DNA of 64,000 bases from Klebsiella indica. Its GTDB lineage: Bacteria > Pseudomonadota > Gammaproteobacteria > Enterobacterales > Enterobacteriaceae. The stretch lies in contig NZ_VCHQ01000001.1 in the NCBI RefSeq assembly GCF_005860775.1, positions 62,001 through 126,000 of the forward strand, read 5' to 3'. Made by a program: the position numbers and the translations under genes. A model generated the notes under the pieces. That model saw only the letters and a program-made list of their open reading frames with translations. It did no database searches and had not been told where the DNA came from. Shown piece by piece: positions 30,074 to 38,973 of this stretch (its first letter is position 1; every line of letters begins with the position of its first letter).

Positions 30074-32131
30074 TTACGCGTTACGGCTAAGGACACGACA
30101 ATCCCATGCATTTAACGTTAACGGCCCATTCAGCGCCGTCGCGGTAAGACTATCCTGATAGCCCTGCGGCAGGGTTACGCTATGCTGCTGTGCGCTGAAG
30201 TTTTGCAGGAATACGTACGTGGTTTCACCATCGGTACGCGCGGTCGCCACCACGCCTGGCGGGAATTCGACTTCAACCGCACGCGGCAGCGCCAGTTCTT
30301 CGCTGAGAGTGGCAAAGAGATCCCGCTGGAAGGCCAGATCGTTGCGCGAAGCCACATGCCAGGCCTTGCCCTTGCCGAAGTGGTTCACGGTGACCGCCGG
30401 TCTTCCTGCGTAAAAATCATCGCGGTAGGTCGCCAGCGGTTGCGCCGTTTCGGTATGAATCAGTTCACACAGATGGCGTACCTGATACGGTCCCTGCAAT
30501 CCGCCTTCATTGCCAGCCAGGCCCTGCACAAGATTACGTTCACCATCATTCAGACAGTCGATCTCCTCCGCCCAGATACCCAGCAATTTACGTAGCGGGC
30601 CAGGGAAACCACCGAGATGGCACAGGTCCGATTCGTTAACAATCCCCGTCCAGTATGTTGTCACTAAATGGCCGCCGTTAGCCACAAACGCCTCGGCACG
30701 TTCGGCAAAGCCGTCGCGAACCATATATAACATCGGCGCAATGACCAGTTGATAAGCGCTCAGATCAACGTCAGCATCAATAATATCAACCGCGATACCC
30801 TGTTCCCAGAACGGACGGTAGTGCTCGTTGACGGTATTTTCATACTCCATGCCGAGATTACGCGGCCCCTGCGCATCATCCAGCGCCCAGCGGTTTTGCT
30901 GGTCGAAAATAATCGCGACTTTAGCCTCTGTTCTGCACCCCACCACGCCCTGGAGCTTGCTTAACATATCACCGAGTTTAGTGACTTCACGGCCCACGCG
31001 CGTGTCCAGATGGCCGACATGGTCGATAACCGCACCATGAAACTTCTCCACCGAACCGCGACTCTTGCGCCACTGAAAATACTGCACTGAATCAGCGCCG
31101 TGCGCCACCGCCTGCAGGGAAGAGAGAATATGCATTCCCGGCTTCTTCAGCTTACTGGTCGGCTGCCAGTTGGTCGTGCTCGGCGTGGATTCCATCAATA
31201 CAAAAGGTTTCCCCCCTTTCAGGCTGCGCATCATGTCGTGATACATGGCGGTGTAGCAGGCCAGCGTGGTTTCGTCTTTATCACGGTGCCACATGGGATA
31301 ACTGTCCCATGAGATAAAGTCCAGCGTCTGCGCCAGTTGCCAGTAGTCGTAATCGTAGAAATACTCCATGAAGTTGGTTGTGACCGGCAGGTCGGCATTC
31401 GCCGCTTTCAGCGGGGCGATTTCATGACGACAGAAGTCAGTCACCTGCGCGGTATTGAAACGATGCCAGTCAAGGTTGAGGCCATGAATTGAGATCTCCC
31501 CCTGCGGAGCCGGAGATTCAATCTGCGACCAGTCGCTATAAGTATGGCTCCAGAAAGTGCTCCACCAGGCATGATTGAGGTTATCCAGCGTTTTGTAGCG
31601 CGCTTGCAGCCAGTCGCGGAATCGCTGCTGGCACAGATCACAGTGGCACTCGCCGCCATATTCGTTGGAAATATGCCAGCCCAGTACCGCCGGATGATGA
31701 GAATAACGCTCTGCCAGCAGCGTATTGATTTTCAAGGTTTTCTCGCGATAAACCGGCGATGACATACAGTGATTATGACGTCCGCCGTGCAGCGCGGGTA
31801 CGCGATCGCGGCCTACGCGCAGCACCTGAGGGTACTTTTGCGACATCCACGCCGGGCGCGCACCGCTTGGGGTGGCGAGAAACACATGAATGCCAGCGGC
31901 ATACAATTTATCAAGAATATTATCCAGCCAGCCAAATTCAAATACGCCTTCCTGAGGTTCCAGTTTCGCCCAGCTAAATATTCCCACCGACATGACATTA
32001 CATTTTGCCTGCTGCATCATGGCAATATCTTTATCAATAATATCGGGGTAGTTCTCCCACTGCTCCGGATTATAGTCGGCGCCATGCAATAGCGCATTGA
32101 CCTTCGGGCTCAAAGGCGAAAATTTCTTCAT
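30074..32131 (-). CDS. ganB: GH42 beta-galactosidase (GanB-like)
   Basis: A 685-residue cytoplasmic glycoside hydrolase of family 42, without a signal peptide. The acid/base Glu157 is in GWHISNEYGG and the nucleophile Glu314 in PFVLMESTPS. Cys122, Cys162, Cys164 and Cys167 form the zinc site typical of GH42 trimers. The trimerisation and C-terminal beta domains follow. It would release galactose from imported beta-1,4-galacto-oligosaccharides. The start at 32131 has AGGA eight bases upstream; an ATG three codons earlier has its AGG too close. It follows ganA in the operon after 31 bases. Confidence 0.93.
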   Translation of the reverse strand: MKKFSPLSPKVNALLHGADYNPEQWENYPDIIDKDIAMMQQAKCNVMSVGIFSWAKLEPQEGVFEFGWLDNILDKLYAAGIHVFLATPSGARPAWMSQKYPQVLRVGRDRVPALHGGRHNHCMSSPVYREKTLKINTLLAERYSHHPAVLGWHISNEYGGECHCDLCQQRFRDWLQARYKTLDNLNHAWWSTFWSHTYSDWSQIESPAPQGEISIHGLNLDWHRFNTAQVTDFCRHEIAPLKAANADLPVTTNFMEYFYDYDYWQLAQTLDFISWDSYPMWHRDKDETTLACYTAMYHDMMRSLKGGKPFVLMESTPSTTNWQPTSKLKKPGMHILSSLQAVAHGADSVQYFQWRKSRGSVEKFHGAVIDHVGHLDTRVGREVTKLGDMLSKLQGVVGCRTEAKVAIIFDQQNRWALDDAQGPRNLGMEYENTVNEHYRPFWEQGIAVDIIDADVDLSAYQLVIAPMLYMVRDGFAERAEAFVANGGHLVTTYWTGIVNESDLCHLGGFPGPLRKLLGIWAEEIDCLNDGERNLVQGLAGNEGGLQGPYQVRHLCELIHTETAQPLATYRDDFYAGRPAVTVNHFGKGKAWHVASRNDLAFQRDLFATLSEELALPRAVEVEFPPGVVATARTDGETTYVFLQNFSAQQHSVTLPQGYQDSLTATALNGPLTLNAWDCRVLSRNA

Positions 32132-32162
32132 AATAAACATCCTGAAATATAAAGCTGAATAA

Positions 32163-33365
32163 TTAATTAAACACTTTCAATGATGGCAATGCTTTTCCCT
32201 GGCAATCAAATAGCGCCTGATTTTCCCGCGCATTACCCTCTTTCCACTCATCGTGGATATATTTCATACCGGCAGGCGTCGCCCAGGTATTTCCCGGTAC
32301 GGCAATCCACGTCGGCTCCCAATAAAAAATACCTTTGCCCCGATGATCCGGAACATCAGCTACCGCCTGCATTAAGTCATGAATATAATTGTATTGCCCC
32401 TGGACGGTAGCAGGGTAACCCCCGGCCTTTTCCTCTTTTGCCTGAAAACTGTTTTCGGCGTTATCGCAGTTCTTCAGGGTATAAGCATACGCGGCTTCGA
32501 CAACAATCACGTCTTTATGATAGCGCTGACTGATATCATCCATATTGGCTTTCAGCGCGCTAATCGGACCATTCCAGTAGGTGTACATCGACAGGCCGAT
32601 AATGTCATAAGGCACATTGCGTTTGCTGATTTCATCAAACCACCAGCGGAAGGTGTCATTTTTGGTCCCTTCAGCCAGATGGAGCATGATTTTTACCTTC
32701 TCACCGTGAGTAAGATTTTCCTTCAGGCCGCTGATAGCGGCATTAAGCAGCCCTGCCAGACGATCGAACTCACCGCCGCCCTGCCCCCAGCTTTTTCCTT
32801 CCGGCCACAGTATGCCGCCATTGATTTCGTTGCCGATCTGCACCATATCCGGCAGTACGCCCTCCTGCTTAAAGCGCGCGATCGTGTCACGGGTATAGTC
32901 GTGGATCGCGGTTTTCAGCTGTGGATAATCCATTTTTTCCCAGGCTTTCGGTTTGAACTGTTTGCCTGGATCGGTCCAGAAATCACTGTAGTGAAAATCG
33001 AGCAGCAACTTCATCCCCTGGGCTTTTGCGCGCTTCGCCAGCGCCAGCGTCGTCGCCAGATCGTTATCCCCGCCGCCATAACGCTGGCCCTGAGCATCTT
33101 TAGGATCAACCCACAACCGCAGGCGAACATAATTCACACCATCAGCCTTCAGAATCGCGATCGGGTCTTCAGGCTGATTATTGTGGTTAAAGAACTTTGC
33201 GCCGTATTTTTCAGCATCCAGCAGCGTGGAGATATCCGCGCCTTTAATAAAATCGGCAGGCATGTTGCTAAACGGCCTGGTTTGCAGCGTCTCTTCCGCA
33301 AGCGTAGTGGCGGAAAATGAGCATGCCAGAGCAACAGCAAACCATACGGGAGGGAATTTTTTCAT
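32163..33365 (-). CDS. ganA: GH53 arabinogalactan endo-beta-1,4-galactanase (GanA-like)
   Basis: A 400-residue exported glycoside hydrolase of family 53. It has a Sec signal peptide (MKKFPPVWFAVALACSFSAT ending TLA). The catalytic pair is Glu180 in VQIGNEINGGILWP (acid/base) and Glu290 in VIVVEAAYAY (nucleophile). It would cut long beta-1,4-galactan chains in the periplasm into oligomers for the ABC importer. The start is four bases after the ganG stop, which indicates coupling. Confidence 0.94.
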   Translation of the reverse strand: MKKFPPVWFAVALACSFSATTLAEETLQTRPFSNMPADFIKGADISTLLDAEKYGAKFFNHNNQPEDPIAILKADGVNYVRLRLWVDPKDAQGQRYGGGDNDLATTLALAKRAKAQGMKLLLDFHYSDFWTDPGKQFKPKAWEKMDYPQLKTAIHDYTRDTIARFKQEGVLPDMVQIGNEINGGILWPEGKSWGQGGGEFDRLAGLLNAAISGLKENLTHGEKVKIMLHLAEGTKNDTFRWWFDEISKRNVPYDIIGLSMYTYWNGPISALKANMDDISQRYHKDVIVVEAAYAYTLKNCDNAENSFQAKEEKAGGYPATVQGQYNYIHDLMQAVADVPDHRGKGIFYWEPTWIAVPGNTWATPAGMKYIHDEWKEGNARENQALFDCQGKALPSLKVFN

Positions 33366-33369
33366 GGGA

Positions 33370-34221
33370 TTATCCTTTTGTACTACCGGAGGTCAGACCG
33401 GAAACAAAGTATTTTTGGAGCGCCAGATACAAAATCGCGACCGGGACAGCAATCAGCACCGCTCCCGCCGCGTAGGTGGTATAGCTGGCCCCCATCTTCT
33501 GCGCGACCAGGTTATACAGGCCAATCGGCAGCGTGTACTTATCCGGCGTACGCAGGATGGTGCTGGAGAGAATGAAATCCCCCAGCGGGCCGGTGAACGA
33601 AAACAGCGCAACGACCGCCAGAATCGGCTTCGACAGCGGCATGATAATTTCGATAAAAATACGAAAACTGCTGGCGCCATCCATCCGCGCCGACTCGTCC
33701 AGATCTTTTGGGATCGCATCCAGATAACCTTTCATTAGCCAGGTATTCATCGGGATCATGCCGCCAACGTAGATCAGCACCAGCGCCAGGTGGCTGTTGA
33801 TCAGCCCCAGCAGTTGCGAAAGAACAAAGATCGCAATCAGCGCTGAGAACTGCGGGATCATCTGCAATAGCAAAAACAGCATCAGCCCATTCTGTCGCCC
33901 TTTAAAACGAAAGCGGGAGAACGCATAGGCGGTGAAACTGACGCTGATTAACGTCAGCACCATGGTCATGAAACTGATCTTCATCGAATTCCAGTACCAG
34001 GTCAGATAATTCACATTACCGTTGAACAAATCCTCATAATGCTGAAACGACAGGTTTTCCGGGATTATTGATGTGCTCAGCAAACTATTCCCGGCGTTCA
34101 GCGACGCCCCTACCGTCCAGATCAGCGGATAAATAATGATCGTCGACACCAGGATGACCACCAGCCAGGTAAGTGACAGACGAATCCACTTTTCGCGTTT
34201 AATACTCGGTGCTTTAGCCAT
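33370..34221 (-). CDS. ganG: ABC transporter permease, MalG type (GanG-like)
   Basis: A 283-residue inner-membrane permease of the MalG family with six hydrophobic segments. The EAA loop, which contacts the ATPase, reads DESARMDGASSFRIFIEIIM with the conserved Gly about residue 200. The C-terminus FVSGLTSGSTKG matches the MalG tail that reaches into the channel. The start at 34221 follows AAGGGAAG; an upstream in-frame codon would overlap ganF by 68 bases. With ganF, ganE and ganK it forms an oligosaccharide importer. Confidence 0.92.
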   Translation of the reverse strand: MAKAPSIKREKWIRLSLTWLVVILVSTIIIYPLIWTVGASLNAGNSLLSTSIIPENLSFQHYEDLFNGNVNYLTWYWNSMKISFMTMVLTLISVSFTAYAFSRFRFKGRQNGLMLFLLLQMIPQFSALIAIFVLSQLLGLINSHLALVLIYVGGMIPMNTWLMKGYLDAIPKDLDESARMDGASSFRIFIEIIMPLSKPILAVVALFSFTGPLGDFILSSTILRTPDKYTLPIGLYNLVAQKMGASYTTYAAGAVLIAVPVAILYLALQKYFVSGLTSGSTKG

Positions 34222-34231
34222 GTTGCTTCCC

Positions 34232-35539
34232 TTACGCCATATCGTCATTTTTAAAGGATTTAGTGGCGCGGAACTGCCACAACGCCAGACCGACGACAAA
34301 AATCGACAGCAGGATCGTAATGGTGGCCGCGATGGCGTATTGCGAAGACGACATCGTTAATTTGTAGATCCACGACACCAGAATATCCGTGCCGCCGGCA
34401 TTAGACCCCGCCACCGCCGGGCCGCCGTTGTTGAACAGATAGATAATGTTGAAGTTGTTAAAATTGAAGGTGTATTGCGTGATGATGATCGGCGCAATGG
34501 AGTACAGCACCAGCGGCAGCGTAATGGTCCGCAGGCGGGTATATGCACTGGCGCCATCCATGGTGGCCGCTTCATAGAGATCGTCCGGGATCGCCTGCAG
34601 TACGCCGGTGGTCATGGCGAAAACAAACGGGAAGCCAAGCCAGGTCTGCATCATGATCAGCGCAGTCCTGGTCCAGAACGGGTCGGTCAGCCACGCCTTC
34701 GGACTAATATCCAGGAACGACAATATCGCGTTATTAATCACCCCGAATGAATCGTTGAACATCCCGGCAAAAACCAGAATCGTGACAAACCCTGGCACTG
34801 CCCACGGCAGGATAAAAATCGTGCGAATCATTGGTTTAAAGCGCAGATCTTTCTGGTTGACCAGAATCGCCAGCAGCACGCCGACGGTGCATTGCAACGT
34901 TGTCGCCAGCAGCGTCCATACGACCGTCCATTGCAGCACGTCAAAGAAGGTTGAGCGCCAGATGGACAGGGTAAAAATATTGATGAAATTTTTGAATCCC
35001 ACCCAGTCCACCAGCTTCGCTGGCGGCGTGTGATAAAGGTTGTAGTTAGTAAACGCGATCGCGAAACCGAACAGAATCGGGAAAATGACGACAAACACCA
35101 GCAAAATAAAGCCAGGCGTGATCATCAGATAAGGAAAACCGTCGCTAAGCAGCATTTGATACTGTTTACGTACGCTATTCAGCGCCAGGCCTTCATCGCG
35201 TTTTTTGCCATTTACCCACGCATCACGCAGCGAGAGAAAATAGATAAGCAGACCGAAGGCGATAACCAGTACGCTGATGATCCCTTCCGCCAGCAGAAAA
35301 ATAGAGTTATCCCGCGGCACCTCTTCACCTAAGGTGTATAACCCCCACAGGCCTTCGCTGAGAAAATCATAAAAAATGCGCATAAAACTGCTCAGCAGCG
35401 CCAGGAAGACAATCCCCTTCAGCCACTGGCGGTGATAAAACTGTCCAAAGCCCGGCACGATAGCCAGCAACAGGCCGCACCACGCATGGCGTCCCGCGCC
35501 ACGCGCCTCGGCAATATTTTCGCTGGGATTGATAATCAC
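34232..35539 (-). CDS. ganF: ABC transporter permease, MalF type (GanF-like)
   Basis: A 435-residue permease of the MalF family. An N-terminal pair of hydrophobic segments precedes the core of six, and the periplasmic P2 loop is short compared with E. coli MalF (514 residues). The EAA loop reads LYEAATMDGASAYTRLRTIT. The segment FNNFNIIYLFNNGGPA is the family motif near the substrate site. It is ten bases upstream of ganG and follows ganE after a 55-base gap that holds an attenuator-like hairpin. Confidence 0.92.
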   Translation of the reverse strand: MIINPSENIAEARGAGRHAWCGLLLAIVPGFGQFYHRQWLKGIVFLALLSSFMRIFYDFLSEGLWGLYTLGEEVPRDNSIFLLAEGIISVLVIAFGLLIYFLSLRDAWVNGKKRDEGLALNSVRKQYQMLLSDGFPYLMITPGFILLVFVVIFPILFGFAIAFTNYNLYHTPPAKLVDWVGFKNFINIFTLSIWRSTFFDVLQWTVVWTLLATTLQCTVGVLLAILVNQKDLRFKPMIRTIFILPWAVPGFVTILVFAGMFNDSFGVINNAILSFLDISPKAWLTDPFWTRTALIMMQTWLGFPFVFAMTTGVLQAIPDDLYEAATMDGASAYTRLRTITLPLVLYSIAPIIITQYTFNFNNFNIIYLFNNGGPAVAGSNAGGTDILVSWIYKLTMSSSQYAIAATITILLSIFVVGLALWQFRATKSFKNDDMA

Positions 35540-35552
35540 ACACCACTCCTTC

Positions 35553-35578
35553 TAAAAACGGGAGGCCCTCCTCCCGTT
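35553..35578 (-). terminator. Attenuator-type hairpin between ganE and ganF
   Basis: An 8-bp GC-rich stem (ACGGGAGG / CCTCCCGT) with a four-base loop and five T residues after it on the minus strand. Placed between the binding-protein gene and the permease gene, it would lower permease expression relative to the binding protein, as hairpins after malE do. Confidence 0.75.
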
Positions 35579-35594
35579 CTGTTACATCACCTGG

Positions 35595-36827
35595 TTACTG
35601 ATTGCTGGCCTGCATCGCTTCGATTTGCATCTTGATCTGCTTCACTGCGCTATCAAGCGCCGCCTTCGGCTCCTGTTTACCGGTCAGGCTCAGCTCCAGC
35701 GCGGCATTGGCCGGCCCCCAGACTTCACCCATTTCCGGGATCCCCGGCATTGCCGTTGCCCGCGCAGACTGCACCGCCACCGCGCTGGCCTTTTCATCAT
35801 TCTTAATCACCGGATCGTCGATCATCGATTTCAACGGCGGGATTTCGCCCGTGGCGATGTAACGCGCTTTCACATACTGCGGCTGGTTGATAAATTCGAT
35901 GAACTTCTGCGCCAGCGCTTTATCTTTACTCCAGGTCGACACCACATAGCCTTTCACGCCGAGGAAGGAGCTCATTGGCTTGCCATCCGGCAGCATTGGC
36001 AGCGGAACAACGCCATAGTTAATCCCTGCCGCTTCATAGGGCTGGAAAGCCCACGGACCATTGATGACCGCCGCCGCTTTCTTCTCGGTAAACAGCGAGT
36101 CGATGGCATTCAGCCCGTTATCGCCGAGGATCCCTGCCGGGAAAACCTTATCGGTGTAGAATTTTTTCAGGAAGGTCACCGCTTCCACCGCGCCAGGCTT
36201 GTTCAGGCCAATATCCTGCGGGTTGAAACCGCCCTTATCGTTTTTGCCAAAGATATAACCGCCCATTGGGGCGATAACACCCCAGCTGTAGTAGATCTGG
36301 TCAAATTTCGCCAACAGGCCGTATTTGCCCGCATCACGCTGTTTTTTCGAATAGTCGAACCACGCCTGCAGGCTATCCAGCGGTTTGTCGATCAGGTCTT
36401 TGTTATAAATCAGTACCAGGGTTTCCACCGCTTTCGGCACGCCATAAAGCACGTTATCCATCCGGAAGGCGTTGATTGATGCCGGCGTAAAGGCCGCCTG
36501 CTTTGCTTTATCCATCGTCAAAGGAGACAGCAGCCCCTGGACAACCGCGCCACCTAACTGGTCATTAGGGATCACCAACACATCCGGCCCGATCCCTGCC
36601 GGTCCATCAAGACGCAGCTTTTCCAACTGCTGGGCGTAGGGCATCTCCTGTACGTTAACCTTGACGTTGAACTGCTTTTCAAAATCGCTCACCGCGGCTT
36701 TAATACCATCGGCTTTTTTAATGTCTTCCCAAACGTTTAGCTGTCCGGCCGCGTGCGCCTGCACGCTCGCGAGTTGCCCGGCAGTCAGGGCAGTAAGGAT
36801 CAGTGCAGCAAGAGTGTTCTTTTTCAT
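35595..36827 (-). CDS. ganE: Periplasmic oligosaccharide-binding protein, MalE type (GanE-like)
   Basis: A 410-residue extracytoplasmic solute-binding protein of family 1. The signal peptide is MKKNTLAALILTALTAGQLA ending HA before AGQLNVWEDIKKADG. Family motifs include GVPKAVETLVLIYNKDL and ALAQKFIEFI. It captures galacto-oligosaccharides for GanFG-GanK. It is the first gene of the gan operon and has the largest expected expression. The start at 36827 follows GAGGTTGATA. Confidence 0.92.
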   Translation of the reverse strand: MKKNTLAALILTALTAGQLASVQAHAAGQLNVWEDIKKADGIKAAVSDFEKQFNVKVNVQEMPYAQQLEKLRLDGPAGIGPDVLVIPNDQLGGAVVQGLLSPLTMDKAKQAAFTPASINAFRMDNVLYGVPKAVETLVLIYNKDLIDKPLDSLQAWFDYSKKQRDAGKYGLLAKFDQIYYSWGVIAPMGGYIFGKNDKGGFNPQDIGLNKPGAVEAVTFLKKFYTDKVFPAGILGDNGLNAIDSLFTEKKAAAVINGPWAFQPYEAAGINYGVVPLPMLPDGKPMSSFLGVKGYVVSTWSKDKALAQKFIEFINQPQYVKARYIATGEIPPLKSMIDDPVIKNDEKASAVAVQSARATAMPGIPEMGEVWGPANAALELSLTGKQEPKAALDSAVKQIKMQIEAMQASNQ

Positions 36828-36947
36828 TATCAACCTCATGTGAAGGTATAACAATTTAATGGTTTTAATTGTGAAGTGTGACTTCGGTTAATCGCTTAAT
36901 CAATTGAGAAATAGCGATTCATGAACAACAATCTCGTTATCTTTGAT

Positions 36948-36965
36948 TTGTTATACGCTACGCTT
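36948..36965. promoter_or_regulatory. Candidate upstream GanR operator
   Basis: TTGTTATACGCTACGCTT shares its first ten bases with the palindrome at 37104. The right half-site is degenerate. The start-to-start distance of 156 bases is near 15 helical turns, so both could be bound on the same face by one tetramer. Confidence 0.4.
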
Positions 36966-36998
36966 TGAATACCAATAAAACCACTAAAAGCTGCCAGT

Positions 36999-37018
36999 TG
37001 TGTGATCATGATTACAGA
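36999..37018. promoter_or_regulatory. CRP site between ganE and ganK
   Basis: TGTGA, six bases (TCATGA), then TTACA matches the CRP consensus in nine of ten core positions. It would couple the gan importer to glucose availability. Confidence 0.7.
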
Positions 37019-37103
37019 AATGAAACTTCAATATAGGGCGCGAAAAATCTGGAAGTTATAGTCAGTGCATGATTTTAGTGTCGTTGAGCATCGTCAGGCT
37101 GAG

Positions 37104-37121
37104 TTGTTATACGTTATACAA
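37104..37121. promoter_or_regulatory. Candidate GanR operator near ganK
   Basis: TTGTTATACGTTATACAA is an imperfect 18-bp palindrome with a central CG and TTGT/ACAA ends, the standard architecture of LacI-family operators. Its half-site ACGTTATACAA recurs near ganL as ACGTAATACAA. Confidence 0.6.
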
Positions 37122-37181
37122 AAAACAGTTTACAGTCCAAATCCCAACGGCAAACAACGGCTACTAACCTGGGGAATGTTG

Positions 37182-38291
37182 ATGTCCAATATACGACTGA
37201 GGAATGTCACTAAACGGTTCGGCAGTACAGTGACGCTGCATCAGATAAACCTTGATATTGAAGATGGCGAATTTGCGGTATTCGTGGGCCCATCCGGCTG
37301 TGGTAAATCCACTCTCCTGCGGATGATCGCCGGGCTGGAAGAGGTCAGCGACGGTGAGGTGCTGATTGGCGATGAGGTGATGAATGACGTCGTTCCGGCA
37401 CATCGCGGCGTCGCCATGGTATTCCAGTCCTATGCGCTCTATCCGCATATGACGGTGGCGGAAAATATGGGTTATGGTCTGAAGGTCAACAAAGTGCCAA
37501 AAGATGACATTCGCCGTCAGGTTGAAATGGTCGCAAAAACGCTGCAACTCTCTCATTTATTAGATCGTAAACCGAAACAACTTTCTGGTGGCCAGCGTCA
37601 ACGCGTGGCAATTGGTCGCGCCATTGTGCGCAATCCGCGGGTGTTTATGTTTGACGAACCGCTCTCCAACCTTGATGCTGAACTGCGTGTTGAGATGCGT
37701 CTGCATATCGCCAAACTCCATCATGAACTCAAGACCACGATGGTTTATGTGACCCACGATCAGGTCGAAGCGATGACCCTGGCCGATAAAATCGTCGTGA
37801 TGAACTACGGGAAAGTAGAGCAGACGGGTTCACCGATGTCGCTGTATTACAACCCGGTGAATAAGTTCGTCGCCGGATTTATCGGTTCGCCCAAAATGAA
37901 CTTCCTGCCCGCAACGGTGACCGCCTGGCAACCCGATCAACTTAGCGTGAAGATGGCGCAAGACCACCATCTGACGCTCCATATCACCACATCACCGTTA
38001 CAACCGGGTGCTTCCGTTACGCTTGGTATTCGTCCTGAACACCTTTCAACGGATGTAAATATTGGTACCGTTGTCGAGTTTCAATGTGAAGTCGTTGAGA
38101 GACTGGGCAACAATACCTATCTGTTCGGCCAGTGCTATGGCCACGATAACGTCAAAGTTCTGTTGCCCGGCGACGTTCATTTCCAGCCCTGGCAGAAAAT
38201 CAGCGTTGCGTTTGACGATCGCTACTGCATGGTGTTCGACGAAAATGATCAACGGATTAGCGCCGATATCGCCGCACCTGATGCCCATTAA
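37182..38291 (+). CDS. ganK: ABC transporter ATP-binding protein, MalK/MsmK type (GanK-like)
   Basis: A 369-residue ATPase. Walker A is GPSGCGKST (about residues 36-44), the signature is LSGGQRQRVAIGRAIV, and Walker B is VFMFDEPLSNLD. The His-loop lies in VTHDQVEAMTL. The C-terminal TOBE/OB regulatory domain follows (residues about 240-369). It powers GanFG and is transcribed divergently from the rest of the importer. The start at 37182 follows GGGG by seven bases; an ATG two codons earlier is too close to the ribosome site. Confidence 0.92.
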   Translation: MSNIRLRNVTKRFGSTVTLHQINLDIEDGEFAVFVGPSGCGKSTLLRMIAGLEEVSDGEVLIGDEVMNDVVPAHRGVAMVFQSYALYPHMTVAENMGYGLKVNKVPKDDIRRQVEMVAKTLQLSHLLDRKPKQLSGGQRQRVAIGRAIVRNPRVFMFDEPLSNLDAELRVEMRLHIAKLHHELKTTMVYVTHDQVEAMTLADKIVVMNYGKVEQTGSPMSLYYNPVNKFVAGFIGSPKMNFLPATVTAWQPDQLSVKMAQDHHLTLHITTSPLQPGASVTLGIRPEHLSTDVNIGTVVEFQCEVVERLGNNTYLFGQCYGHDNVKVLLPGDVHFQPWQKISVAFDDRYCMVFDENDQRISADIAAPDAH

Positions 38292-38536
38292 ACGCAGTGT
38301 CTGATTATCGTGACTGCGCTTGAGCACAGGAATATGCGCCACGTATTCACAATACATAGCGACGGTAAGGAAGCACTTAATCTGGCGACCATCGCCGAAG
38401 GGAAAAAGCCAAAAACGGCGCAAGCGGCTCCGCGTTGGTCGGGCGCGCCGTCCCCGAAGACGGCTTTGCGATCAAAGACGCCGTGCGTCCCGTGGGTTGT
38501 CGGATCCGACGCCCCTGAACAACTCCGGACCTGATG

Positions 38537-38809
38537 CTATTTCAGATAGGATTTTATCACCTGCATCACCACGTCAAGGTCAGCTTCACGCTGGCCTTCT
38601 TCCGGCTCTTTAACCACATGGTCTGTTAAATGCCCCTGGATGACCTGCAGCATCATACCGTTAACCGCGCCGCGAATCGCCGCCAGCTGCTGCAAAACCT
38701 CTGCACACTCATGCTCCCGATTGAGCATTTTTTCCAGAGCGGTGCTTTGCCCCTGAATTTTCTTCAATCTGGTCAATAACATCTTCTTGTGACGAACGGT
38801 ATGTGACAT
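38537..38809 (-). CDS. rcnR: Nickel/cobalt-responsive repressor RcnR
   Basis: A 90-residue CsoR/RcnR-family helical repressor. All metal ligands known for E. coli RcnR are present: His3, Cys35, His60 and His64. It represses rcnA until nickel or cobalt binds. The start at 38809 gives MSHTVRHKK and the E. coli length; a GTG at 38821 is an alternative. Three predicted binding sites lie in the gap to the divergent rcnA. Confidence 0.94.
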   Translation of the reverse strand: MSHTVRHKKMLLTRLKKIQGQSTALEKMLNREHECAEVLQQLAAIRGAVNGMMLQVIQGHLTDHVVKEPEEGQREADLDVVMQVIKSYLK

Positions 38810-38885
38810 GACGCGATCCACGGTTTGATTAATAGGTCATTTTCACTGACAACACAGTATCCAATGAGAACAGCATAACACGCCC

Positions 38886-38900
38886 TACTCCCCCGGAGTA
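38886..38900. promoter_or_regulatory. RcnR operator 1 (inverted)
   Basis: TACTCCCCCGGAGTA is, on the minus strand, a TACT / C- or G-tract / AGTA element matching the RcnR recognition pattern, with a shorter G-tract than the other two. Confidence 0.65.
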
Positions 38901-38906
38901 TTTTTC

Positions 38907-38921
38907 TACTGGGGGGTAGTA
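38907..38921. promoter_or_regulatory. RcnR operator 2
   Basis: TACTGGGGGGTAGTA is an exact match to the TACT-G6-N-AGTA pattern bound by E. coli RcnR. Confidence 0.9.
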
Positions 38922-38927
38922 TTAGCG

Positions 38928-38942
38928 TACTGGGGGGGAGTA
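38928..38942. promoter_or_regulatory. RcnR operator 3
   Basis: TACTGGGGGGGAGTA again fits TACT-G6-N-AGTA, starting 21 bases after operator 2, i.e. on the same helical face. Confidence 0.9.
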
Positions 38943-38973
38943 GTATACAGTCACGTTTGTCAAGGAACGCCAT

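Larger units (their letters stand above)
36828..37181. promoter_or_regulatory. Divergent control region between ganE and ganK
   Basis: This 354-bp gap serves the ganE operon (leftward) and ganK (rightward). It holds a strong CRP site near 37001, and two LacI-type elements that share TTGTTATACG about 156 bases apart (36948 and 37104). A related half-site, GGTATAACAA, lies close to the ganE start. It resembles the malE-malK divergent region in layout. Confidence 0.6.

Noticed and set aside
32379-33320. 313-codon frame opposite ganA
   Set aside because: Antisense shadow of the GH53 gene; no ribosome site or domain.
38310-38534. Frame between ganK and rcnR
   Set aside because: No ribosome site, Lys/Pro/Arg-rich composition and no similarity I recognise.
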